NCBI GenBank assembly: GCA_049522565.1
Contig: JBEKNT010000429.1
Location: 1-5,778 of the forward strand
Source: JASHVB01 sp049522565
GTDB lineage: Bacteria; Pseudomonadota; Alphaproteobacteria; Acetobacterales; Acetobacteraceae
Direction of reading: 5' to 3'
DNA length: 5,778 nucleotides
The notes under the pieces are model-generated. The model was not told the origin of the DNA. It ran no database searches and was given only the letters and a program-made list of their open reading frames with translations. Positions 1 to 5,749 of the stretch are shown here, in pieces. A program made the translations under genes and the position numbers. Numbering within the stretch: position 1 is the first letter of the stretch; each line of letters opens with the position of its first letter.

Positions 1-68
1 CGCGCCCCAACCCCACAAGGGGAGGGGGAGCCTCGTTTGGCGCTCGTCCGCGATGACGGGAACCGCCT
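1..68. other. Leader upstream of the amidohydrolase gene
   Basis: Short GC-rich segment before the first gene. It holds a small CCCC-ACAA-GGGG stem (11-22) and a purine-rich stretch resembling part of the hairpin array near the right end of the window. One plus-strand frame is open from base 1 to a TGA at 70-72 that would overlap the GTG start at 69. An upstream gene could therefore end here in a coupled arrangement, but 23 open codons are weak evidence in DNA this GC-rich. No convincing promoter was seen. Confidence 0.3.
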
Positions 69-1349
69 GTGAGAACTGACCCTGACATCGCTGCGAATTC
101 AGATGCCGCCCTGGCCCAACGCCTGTTCGACCAACTGCGCGCCGCCACCGGCGACGGGGTCGGCATCAGCCGCGAAAGTTACGGCGCCGGCGAATCCCTG
201 GCGCTCGACATCATCGAGGCCGAAGCCCGCGCGCAAGGCCTGGCCACCGAACGCGACGCCGGCGCCAACCTGGTCGTCGCTCTGCCGGGCCGCGCGCAGG
301 TGCCCTTCCTGGCTTGCGGCTCGCATCTCGATTCGGTGCCGCAGGGCGGCAACTATGACGGCGCCGCGGGCGTGGTCGCCGGGCTGCTGGCGCTGGTCCG
401 CTTTCGGGCGGAGGGTTTTGCGCCCGCCCGGACCATCAAGCTCTACGCCCTGCGCGGCGAGGAAAGCGCCTGGTTTGGCCGCGCCTATATCGGCTCCTCC
501 GCGCTGTTCGGGAAACTCTCGGCGGACGATCTGGCAATGCCGCACGTCGTCAGCGGCCGCGCGCTGATCGACTGCATGCGCGACACCGGCGTCGCGGTGG
601 ACCGCGTGGCGCGGGGAGAAAAATTGCTCGATCCCGCGACCGTCGCCGCCTGGCTGGAGCTGCATATCGAGCAAGGCCCCGTGCTGGTCGCGCGCAAGCT
701 GCCGGTGGCGGTGGTCACCGGCATCCGCGGCAATTTCCGCCACCGCAGCATCGAATGCCTCGGCGAGGCCGGCCATTCCGGCACCATCCCGCGCTGGCTG
801 CGCCACGACGCGGTGTTCGCGACCGCCGAGCTGATCACCAGGCTCGATCGCCACTGGCGCACGCTGCTGGAGCGTGGACGCGACCTGGTGGTCACCACCG
901 GCATCATCGGCACCGACCCGGCGGAACACGCGCTGGCCCGCATCCCCGGCCGCCTGCGCTTCTCGTTCGAGGCGCGCAGCCAGAGCACCGAAACGCTGGA
1001 GGCGTTCTACGACCTGTTCCGCTCCGAATGCGCCGGCATCGCCGAAGAGCGCGGCGTGGAATTCCGCTTCGATCGCCGGCTGGACTCGGCACCCGCGCGG
1101 ATGGATGCGGCGTGGATCGCGCGGCTGCGGGAGACGGTGCGCGCGATGGGGCTGCCGGACGAACCGATCCCCAGCGGCGCGGGCCACGACGCCGCGGTGT
1201 TCGCCAATGCCGGTGTCCCGAGCGCCATGCTCTTCGTGCGCAACGAGCATGGGTCACACAATCCGAAGGAGGCGATGGCGATGGACGACTTCCTGCGCGG
1301 CGCCGAGGTGCTGTGGCGTGCCCTGCGCGACGCGGCCGCTGCGCCATGA
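69..1349 (+). CDS. M20-family Zn-dependent amidohydrolase, hydantoinase/carbamoylase type
   Basis: Cytoplasmic metal-dependent amidohydrolase of 426 aa, a usual length for the N-carbamoyl-L-amino-acid hydrolase / allantoate amidohydrolase / beta-ureidopropionase group, which cleaves ureido C-N bonds. The metal-site pattern is visible in order: GSHLDSVPQGG (H86), NYDGAAG (D97), GEESAWFG (E131/E132), ELHIEQG (H199) and HGSHNPKEAM (H397). GEAGHSGT (about 232-239), RHDA (about 245-248) and SGAGHDA (about 369-375) are further family signatures around the lid and dimer region. There is no signal peptide. The GTG start at 69 is the first possible one after an in-frame TGA at 54-56, with a weak GGGA 7 nt upstream. 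The stop overlaps the next gene's ATG, indicating co-translation with the PyrE-like protein. The usual EEGSRF metal motif reads EESAWF, so this is probably a subfamily with its own substrate. The exact substrate cannot be read from sequence. Confidence 0.93.
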   Translation: MRTDPDIAANSDAALAQRLFDQLRAATGDGVGISRESYGAGESLALDIIEAEARAQGLATERDAGANLVVALPGRAQVPFLACGSHLDSVPQGGNYDGAAGVVAGLLALVRFRAEGFAPARTIKLYALRGEESAWFGRAYIGSSALFGKLSADDLAMPHVVSGRALIDCMRDTGVAVDRVARGEKLLDPATVAAWLELHIEQGPVLVARKLPVAVVTGIRGNFRHRSIECLGEAGHSGTIPRWLRHDAVFATAELITRLDRHWRTLLERGRDLVVTTGIIGTDPAEHALARIPGRLRFSFEARSQSTETLEAFYDLFRSECAGIAEERGVEFRFDRRLDSAPARMDAAWIARLRETVRAMGLPDEPIPSGAGHDAAVFANAGVPSAMLFVRNEHGSHNPKEAMAMDDFLRGAEVLWRALRDAAAAP

Positions 1350-2155
1350 GCAGCGGCGGCCGTGACGACTCCGCCGACGGTGGCGCCACCCGGGACGCCG
1401 GGGCCGATGGCGGGACCGGAGGCCCGGTTGCCGCTATCGTCGCCGGCGACATCGCCACGCCGGACCCGGCCGAGCTGGGCGTCGTGACGGCGCGGCTGCT
1501 GCTGGCCGCCGGGGCGATCGCGTTCAGCCGGGAACATCCCTTTATCCTGGCCGCCGGCTGGGCCAGCCCGGTCTATGTCGATTGCCGCCGCCTGATCGGC
1601 GAGCCTCGCCTGCGTCACGCCATGACCGATCTCGCGGTGGCGAAGCTGCGGCGCGACTTCGGGACCGCGCCGCCGTTCGATGCGATCGCCGGCGCCGAGA
1701 CCGCTGGCATTCCGTGGGCCTGCTGGCTCGCGGACCGGCTGGACCTGCCGCTGCGCTACGTGCGCAAGCGTGCGCTAGGCATCGGGCAGAACGCGCAGGT
1801 CGAGGGCGGTCCGGTCGAGGGCATGCGGGTGCTGCTGGTCGATGACCTGACCACCGACGGCGGCAGCAAGGTCGCCTTCACGCGCGGCCTGCGCTCGGCC
1901 GGGGCGACGGTGACCGAGGCGCTGTGCTTGTTCCACCACGGGACGTTTCCCGGCGGGGCGGAACGGCTCGCGGGGCTCGGGTTGCGGCTGCACGCGCTGG
2001 CGACCTGGAGCGACGTGCTGCGGGCCGGGCGGGATGCATTGCTGGCGGCGGAGGACCACGCTGAACTGGAACGGTTCATCGCCGATCCGGTGGGCTGGTC
2101 GGCGATGCACGGCGGCCGGACGACGCCGATCGTGCCGCCGCTGATCGGCGGGTAA
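1346..2155 (+). CDS. pyrE: Orotate phosphoribosyltransferase-like protein (PyrE family, divergent catalytic loop)
   Basis: Type I phosphoribosyltransferase, 269 aa. PyrE joins orotate to PRPP to give OMP in de novo UMP synthesis. The fold is clear: GWASPVYVDCRRLI (71-84), GAETAGIP (116-123), catalytic loop YVRKRALGIG (138-147) followed by QNAQVEG (148-154), and PRPP-binding loop VLLVDDLTTDGGSK (162-175). In the enteric enzyme the loop reads RKEAKDHG, with K103 and H105 catalytic. Here these positions are L144 and I146. Alphaproteobacterial PyrE as I recall it reads RKKPKGFG, keeping the Lys. True OMP-forming activity is therefore uncertain. The ATG at 1346 overlaps the previous stop (ATGA) and has no clear Shine-Dalgarno, which fits translational coupling. 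Residues 1-46 are Gly/Asp/Ala-rich and extend beyond the usual 210-230 aa length. A GTG at 1484 (residue 47) would give a standard N-terminus. Alternatives are a housekeeping PyrE or a paralogue salvaging a pyrimidine-like compound. Confidence 0.87.
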   Translation: MSSGGRDDSADGGATRDAGADGGTGGPVAAIVAGDIATPDPAELGVVTARLLLAAGAIAFSREHPFILAAGWASPVYVDCRRLIGEPRLRHAMTDLAVAKLRRDFGTAPPFDAIAGAETAGIPWACWLADRLDLPLRYVRKRALGIGQNAQVEGGPVEGMRVLLVDDLTTDGGSKVAFTRGLRSAGATVTEALCLFHHGTFPGGAERLAGLGLRLHALATWSDVLRAGRDALLAAEDHAELERFIADPVGWSAMHGGRTTPIVPPLIGG

Positions 2156-2169
2156 TGTGCGGCGTGGCG

Positions 2170-2240
2170 CGTCCCGAGGGTACGGCGGTGCGGGACCGAC
2201 CGTGGAGGGCGGGGCGACGTTGCGGGACCCTCGGGGGACG
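2170..2240. terminator. GC-rich interrupted inverted repeat between convergent genes
   Basis: The arms CGTCCCGAGGGT (2170-2181) and ACCCTCGGGGGACG (2227-2240) form 12 pairs with a two-G bulge, and 2169/2241 add another pair. The 45-nt loop can itself fold into a smaller hairpin (ACGG 2182-2185 with CCGT 2200-2203; GGT 2187-2189 with ACC 2195-2197). It also contains TGCGGGACC twice (2189-2197 and 2221-2229). The position between the convergent pyrE and methyltransferase stops suits a bidirectional terminator. There is no U-tract, so classical intrinsic termination is not assured. Confidence 0.4.
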
Positions 2241-2290
2241 CCGGCGGCGGCGTGGCAGGAGCGTGATCGAGCCGGCACGGACTCACACAC

Positions 2291-3079
2291 TCAACCCATC
2301 GGCAGCGGCGCGCCACCACGCAGGATTGCCTCGGTTGCCGGGGTGAAGCCGCCATCCGCCTCGTGCAGCACGAGGCCGGACAACAGCCGCAGCGGGGCAC
2401 GGCCGCCTTTCACGCCACGTACCAGCACGAGCTTTGCTGGCCGGCCCAGCTTCGGCCATAGCGGCAGGACCACGCCTGCCGCGCAGCCCGCCGCCGCCAT
2501 CGCGACAAGGCACTCGGGCAGCGACCCGGCCGGCAGGATGAAGGTCAGCGTGCCGCGATGGCGCAGCGGCGCGGCCAGCGCACGCGCCCAGGCAGCGAGC
2601 AATCCGGCTTCCCCACGCTTTGCCTGAGCCCGGATGGACAGCGGTGAAGCGGTCCCCTCGGGCGCATGGTACGGCGGATTGGCGAAGGCGTGGTCGAACC
2701 GCCCGGCCGCCGGGTCCAACCAGGCGGGCGCCGTGATGTCGGCGGCGAGGAAGGCCAGCCCGGCGGCGCCGTTCGCCTCGGCATTGCGCGCCGCCAGCGA
2801 TGCCAGGCACGGATCGCGCTCTACGCCAAGCCCGTGCAGTCCAGGCACCCGCGCCGCCAGGCACAACAGCGCCGCCCCTGCCCCGGTGCCGCCTTCCAGC
2901 ACGCGCTCGCCGGGACGCGCGGGGATGGCGGCGGCGAGCAACACAGGCTCGATTCCGCTGCGGAACCCCTCGCGCGGCTGGGCGTAGCTGACCCGGCCGC
3001 CCAGCAGGTGCCCATGTGTCGCAGGAGGCGGTGCGCTGCTTGGGGTTCGCCCTGGAACCGCCGGGTCGGACAACGGCAT
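2291..3079 (-). CDS. SAM-dependent N6-adenine methyltransferase, tRNA1(Val) m6A (COG4123) type
   Basis: Rossmann-fold methyltransferase, 262 aa. Relatives such as E. coli YfiC/TrmN6 methylate N6 of adenine 37 in tRNA1(Val). The early LLGGRV segment (25-30) followed by QPREGFRSGIEPVLLAAAI (34-52) is typical of this group. SAM-binding motif I is VLEGGTGAGAALLCLAARV (60-78), motif II is LGVERDP (84-90), and the adenine-binding motif IV is NPPY (134-137) inside AFANPPYHAPEG. The end (GFTPATEAILRGGAPLPMG) also fits the group. The ATG at 3079 was chosen because GGA lies 5 nt upstream. An in-frame GTG at 3100 would add VTEDRIR, and other members often begin with a TEDR-like stretch before LLGGRV, so that start is a real alternative. 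The open frame up to 3337 looks non-coding. The gene is transcribed toward pyrE and has no visible operon partner. The tRNA target is inferred from family membership. Confidence 0.88.
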   Translation of the reverse strand: MPLSDPAVPGRTPSSAPPPATHGHLLGGRVSYAQPREGFRSGIEPVLLAAAIPARPGERVLEGGTGAGAALLCLAARVPGLHGLGVERDPCLASLAARNAEANGAAGLAFLAADITAPAWLDPAAGRFDHAFANPPYHAPEGTASPLSIRAQAKRGEAGLLAAWARALAAPLRHRGTLTFILPAGSLPECLVAMAAAGCAAGVVLPLWPKLGRPAKLVLVRGVKGGRAPLRLLSGLVLHEADGGFTPATEAILRGGAPLPMG

Positions 3080-3358
3080 GCGGATCCGATCTTCCGTCAC
3101 GCCGTGGGTCCGGTGCAACCCGCGGCCGTGGTTCCGGGAGAAGCCGTGAGGCTTCGCCGCGCGCCATGCCACTCGCCGAACGAGATGATGCGAATGCTCA
3201 TGGAAGATCTGCGCAGGGGCGGCATGCGATACACTCCGGGCGATGCCGACGCTGGGGTAAATTCCAAGCCGCGGTCGGCAAAGATGACGTGCTGCTGGTC
3301 GTAGCACGAGACACGGCACACGGCATTTCGCTGCCATAGGACATCGGCCCCGAGACCG

Positions 3359-3511
3359 TCAGCGCCGATCCTCGGCCCAGGCATCGCCGGGCAACAACCA
3401 CGTCAGATCCGGTTCGGCAGACGCCCACCCGTCATAGCGGGCGAAGCCACGCCATGCACGCCTTTCCGGCTGGTGAGCGGCGACGTCATGGAGGCCGACG
3501 GTCATCGGCAT
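3359..3511 (-). CDS. Possible small protein of 50 aa, unknown function
   Basis: A minus-strand ORF, ATG at 3511 (second ATG at 3505) and TGA at 3361-3359. I do not recognise it. The product is Trp-rich (W20, W29, W38, W45) with a basic part, QPERRAWRGFARYDGW (14-29), and an acidic end, PGDAWAEDRR (41-50). It has no membrane segment or signal peptide. GC by codon position is about 72/58/76 percent by my count, which leans toward coding in GC-rich DNA. A GGAG lies 10 nt before the first ATG and a TATAAG (3570-3565) about 54 nt upstream, without a good -35. It could instead be the intact 3' end of an older, longer gene, or a chance frame. Confidence 0.33.
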   Translation of the reverse strand: MPMTVGLHDVAAHQPERRAWRGFARYDGWASAEPDLTWLLPGDAWAEDRR

Positions 3512-3595
3512 GACGCGGCAACTCCGTCCCCGCCAGCAATCGAGACGGTTGTTTCCGGACCAAACTTATACCCACCGTCCGAAAGATTGACGTAC

Positions 3596-3710
3596 GGCAC
3601 GGTCCGTCCCGGCCGTCATGGCCGGGCCTGGCGCGGCCAGCTATGCAGCCGCGGTGCCGCGATAGATGGCCGGATCAAGCCGGGCCAAGACGGTCGGGAC
3701 GGACCGTGCC
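3596..3710. repeat. 115-bp near-palindromic repeat (REP/MITE-like element)
   Basis: A long hairpin with the outer 16 bp perfectly inverted: GGCACGGTCCGTCCCG at 3596-3611 and its complement at 3695-3710. Over the 32-nt outer arms 29 positions pair and one more is a G-T wobble (3612/3694). The pairing continues in the same register to 3644/3662, with about 41 of 49 Watson-Crick pairs in total. A small CGCG-GTGC-CGCG hairpin sits at the tip (3650-3661). The ATGGCCGG motif on both arms resembles palindromic repeats dispersed between genes in alphaproteobacteria. No target-site duplication and no transposase ORF are visible. It may affect transcript ends or stability, or be a non-autonomous mobile element. 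Confidence 0.75.
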
Positions 3711-3814
3711 AACCATGCGAGAGGCAGTGTTTCGGGCACCTGGTATTGAGCGTGGCGACGGAGCCGGTCGGGCCCTAAGGGCGCGGCACTGACCTCCGAC
3801 GCCACCCACAGCCA

Positions 3815-3834
3815 TTTACCCGGCGTTTACCCGG
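3815..3834 (+). promoter_or_regulatory. Tandem TTTACCCGG direct repeat upstream of the chemoreceptor gene
   Basis: TTTACCCGG occurs at 3815-3823 and again at 3826-3834, an 11-bp start-to-start spacing of about one helical turn, about 100 bp before the receptor start codon. That geometry suits a regulator binding one face of the DNA. The same stretch is also the most promoter-like part of the upstream DNA, but no clear -35/-10 pair can be drawn. A chance duplication is possible. Confidence 0.28.
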
Positions 3835-3916
3835 TTGGGGAATAGTCCGCCGTTCGCGGCATGCCCCGACCGCCCATTGCCGTCATGCAACGACACAGCG
3901 CACCGCATCTGTCCGT

Positions 3917-3920
3917 GGAG
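3917..3920 (+). promoter_or_regulatory. Ribosome binding site deciding the chemoreceptor start
   Basis: GGAG followed by AGAGTC and then the ATG at 3927, a 6-nt spacing. The frame is open to an earlier ATG at 3861, but that extension (MPRPPIAVMQR and onward) has no comparable ribosome site and would put 22 unusual residues ahead of the first membrane segment. Confidence 0.7.
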
Positions 3921-3926
3921 AGAGTC

Positions 3927-5627
3927 ATGCAAGGCTGGCAGCACCTTACCATTGCCACCAAGGTCGTCGCCGCCTTCGCGCTGGTCTTCGTCACCACCGT
4001 GGGACTCGGGCTGTTCGGTCTGTCGCAGACCGCCGCCGTCAACAGCAAGGCAGCCGACATCCGCGACAATTGGCTGCCATCCACAACCGCACTCGGCAAA
4101 CTGGTCTCCGCGGTCAGAGAATCGCGGGTCAGAGAAGCTCGCGTCGCGATATCGGCCGGGGCCAGTGACAAGTCGGATCTCGCCAGCGACCTCAGCGCCT
4201 TCCAGACGGCGCAGTCCGAGGCGGAGAAGGCCTACGCCAACTACCAGCCGCTTATCACGGCAGGCACCGACGACGAGCGGCTGATGCGGACCTACGCCGA
4301 TGCCTGGATAAAACTCAAGGCGAGCAACGCTCAGGTCGGCGACCTGGCGAAACGGCACGACCTGGACGCGATGTCCCGCCTGTATGACGGTGAGGATCGG
4401 GCCAACTACGACGTAGCGGTCAACGCCATCGTCGCCGACATGGATTTCAACGCAGCGCAAGGCAAGATCGCCGCCCAGGAAGGCGAGGCGACCTACGGAT
4501 CCGCACGCCTTTGGACGATCGGCGCCCTGGCGCTGTGCGGCCTGCTCTGCATCGGGGCCGGCCTTGCGATCGTGCGTAGCGTTGCCGGGCCGCTGCGGCT
4601 CATCACGGCGGCTGTCAATCGTCTCGCCACGGGCGATCTGGAGGCCGCCGTCGCCGGTGCCGACCGAGCCGACGAGATCGGCATGCTGGCGCGTGGGCTC
4701 GACGTCTTCAAGCGTAACGCCGTCGAGGCCAGGCAGTTGGCCGGAGAGAAGGAGGCCACGCAGGCCAACCGGGAAAGGCGGGCCGCCCAGCTCGACGTCC
4801 TGCTGCGAGGCTTCGAAGCCAAAGTCGGTGGCCTGGTCAGCCAGCTCGCCTCCGGGTCGACCGAACTGGAAGCTACGGCGCGCTCGATGAGCGGCACGGC
4901 GACCCGCACCAATCAACAGGCCAGCGCCGTTGCCAGCGCCGCGGAGGAGGCCAGCACCGGCGTGCAAACGGTGGCCTCCGCCGCCGACGAGCTCACCGCA
5001 TCCATCCAGGAGATCAGCCGCCAGGTCGCCCAGTCGGCGAAGATCACCGACAAGGCGGTGGCCGACGCGCAGCGCACCGACGGCATCGTGCGCGCCCTGT
5101 CCGAGGGCGCCGAGAAGATCGGACAGGTGGTCGGCTTGATCAGCGATATCGCCGGTCAGACCAACCTTCTGGCGCTCAATGCAACCATCGAGGCCGCGCG
5201 CGCCGGAGATGCGGGCAAGGGGTTTGCCGTGGTGGCGTCAGAGGTCAAGAACCTGGCCACACAGACTGCGAAAGCCACCGGCGAGATCGGCACCCAGATC
5301 AGCCAGATCCAGACCGCGACCAAGGAAGCCGTGGAAGCCATCCGCGACATTGCCGCCACCATTACCGAGGTCAGTACGATTGCGGCCAGCATCGCCTCCG
5401 CGGTCGAAGAGCAGGGCGCCGCGACTGCGGAAATTGCGCGCAACGTGCAGGAGACGGCGCAGGCAACCCAGGAGGTGACGGCGAATATCAGCGGCGTAAG
5501 CCAGTCGGCGAACGAGACAGGCGCCGGCGCCAGCCAGGTGCTCAGCGCGGCCGGCGACTTGTCGAAGCAGTCGGAGCAATTGTCCGGGGAAGTCAACACG
5601 TTCGTCGCCGCCGTGCGCGCCGCCTGA
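3927..5627 (+). CDS. Methyl-accepting chemotaxis protein, transmembrane, four-helix-bundle sensor type
   Basis: Inner-membrane chemoreceptor, 566 aa, signalling through CheW/CheA to the flagellar motor. The order is: short cytoplasmic start, TM1 about 13-32 (VVAAFALVFVTTVGLGLFGL), a helical periplasmic sensor about 33-194 of 4HB_MCP character, TM2 about 195-216, HAMP about 217-264 (RSVAGPLRLITAAVNRLATG and following, with DEIGMLARGLDVF), then the long coiled-coil signalling domain. The hairpin tip is unmistakable: DIAGQTNLLALNATIEAARA followed by GDAGKGFAVVASEVKNLA (407-444). Candidate methylation helices contain AEEAST (339-344) and the SAVEEQGAATAEIA region (491-504). It ends FVAAVRAA, without an NWETF-like docking pentapeptide, as in many alphaproteobacterial receptors. 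The sensor ligand cannot be read from sequence. No che genes adjoin, so it looks like a stand-alone receptor. The start follows a good GGAG site. Confidence 0.95.
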   Translation: MQGWQHLTIATKVVAAFALVFVTTVGLGLFGLSQTAAVNSKAADIRDNWLPSTTALGKLVSAVRESRVREARVAISAGASDKSDLASDLSAFQTAQSEAEKAYANYQPLITAGTDDERLMRTYADAWIKLKASNAQVGDLAKRHDLDAMSRLYDGEDRANYDVAVNAIVADMDFNAAQGKIAAQEGEATYGSARLWTIGALALCGLLCIGAGLAIVRSVAGPLRLITAAVNRLATGDLEAAVAGADRADEIGMLARGLDVFKRNAVEARQLAGEKEATQANRERRAAQLDVLLRGFEAKVGGLVSQLASGSTELEATARSMSGTATRTNQQASAVASAAEEASTGVQTVASAADELTASIQEISRQVAQSAKITDKAVADAQRTDGIVRALSEGAEKIGQVVGLISDIAGQTNLLALNATIEAARAGDAGKGFAVVASEVKNLATQTAKATGEIGTQISQIQTATKEAVEAIRDIAATITEVSTIAASIASAVEEQGAATAEIARNVQETAQATQEVTANISGVSQSANETGAGASQVLSAAGDLSKQSEQLSGEVNTFVAAVRAA

Positions 5628-5639
5628 GCGCAGGGAAGG

Positions 5640-5712
5640 CCAGGGGCTTTGCCCCTGGAACCCCACCAAGGGGCTCTGCCCCTTGGAGCCCCGCCAAGGG
5701 CGGAGCCCTTGG
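5640..5712. repeat. Array of three perfect-stem GC hairpins downstream of the chemoreceptor gene
   Basis: Three consecutive hairpins with 3-nt loops: CCAGGGGC/GCCCCTGG (5640-5647, 5651-5658, loop TTT), CCAAGGGGC/GCCCCTTGG (5666-5674, 5678-5686, loop TCT) and CCAAGGGC/GCCCTTGG (5694-5701, 5705-5712, loop GGA). Starts lie 26 and 28 bp apart, with related CCCC-rich spacers. The first stem begins 12 nt after the receptor stop, so the array may end or protect its mRNA. I recall similar GGGGCTCTGCCCC units being abundant between genes in Acetobacteraceae. No U-tract follows. Confidence 0.82.
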
Positions 5713-5749
5713 GACCCTTCAGTTGGAGAGGTTGGAGGGGGAGGAGGCC

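Larger units (their letters stand above)
3101..3926. other. Gene-poor intergenic region between methyltransferase and chemoreceptor genes
   Basis: About 0.8 kb without a confident gene. The longer open frames on both strands have low-complexity, Arg/Pro/Ser-rich translations typical of out-of-frame GC-rich DNA. What it does hold is a possible small minus-strand ORF (3359-3511), an AT-rich patch around 3561-3570 that reads TATAAG on the minus strand, a 115-bp palindrome (3596-3710), and a tandem TTTACCCGG pair (3815-3834). One short plus-strand stretch ending at TAG 3337-3339 has protein-like composition but no matching upstream part, so it could be a gene remnant. No tRNA-like cloverleaf was seen. 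Confidence 0.55.

Noticed and set aside
1..72. End of an upstream gene overlapping the GTG start as GTGA
   Set aside because: Only 23 codons are visible, another frame is equally open, and the left part resembles a hairpin-type repeat. It is noted in the leader entry but not called as a gene.
99..1250. Long minus-strand open frame opposite the amidohydrolase gene
   Set aside because: Antisense shadow of a gene with clear catalytic motifs; its translation is Arg/Ala/Gln-rich without recognisable domains.
755..1345. N-terminal extension of the PyrE frame into the hydrolase gene
   Set aside because: The same DNA encodes essential hydrolase motifs in another frame, and the extension is Arg/Pro-rich noise. 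The overlapping ATG at 1346 is the sensible start.
3080..3337. Extension of the methyltransferase frame upstream to 3337
   Set aside because: The translation has no family similarity and the domain begins well after 3079. Only the short GTG 3100 alternative is credible.
3473..3778. 101-aa plus-strand open frame
   Set aside because: Most of it runs through the 115-bp palindrome, which accounts for its Gly/Arg-rich composition. It also overlaps the minus-strand small ORF.
3101..3860. Hidden tRNA, small RNA gene or CRISPR array in the gap
   Set aside because: No T-arm-like GGTTCRA motif in a cloverleaf context and no regularly spaced direct repeats were found. The only strong structure is the single palindrome.
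3816..4967. Long minus-strand open frame opposite the chemoreceptor
   Set aside because: Antisense shadow produced by GC-rich codon use; the plus strand holds the complete MCP with its conserved tip.
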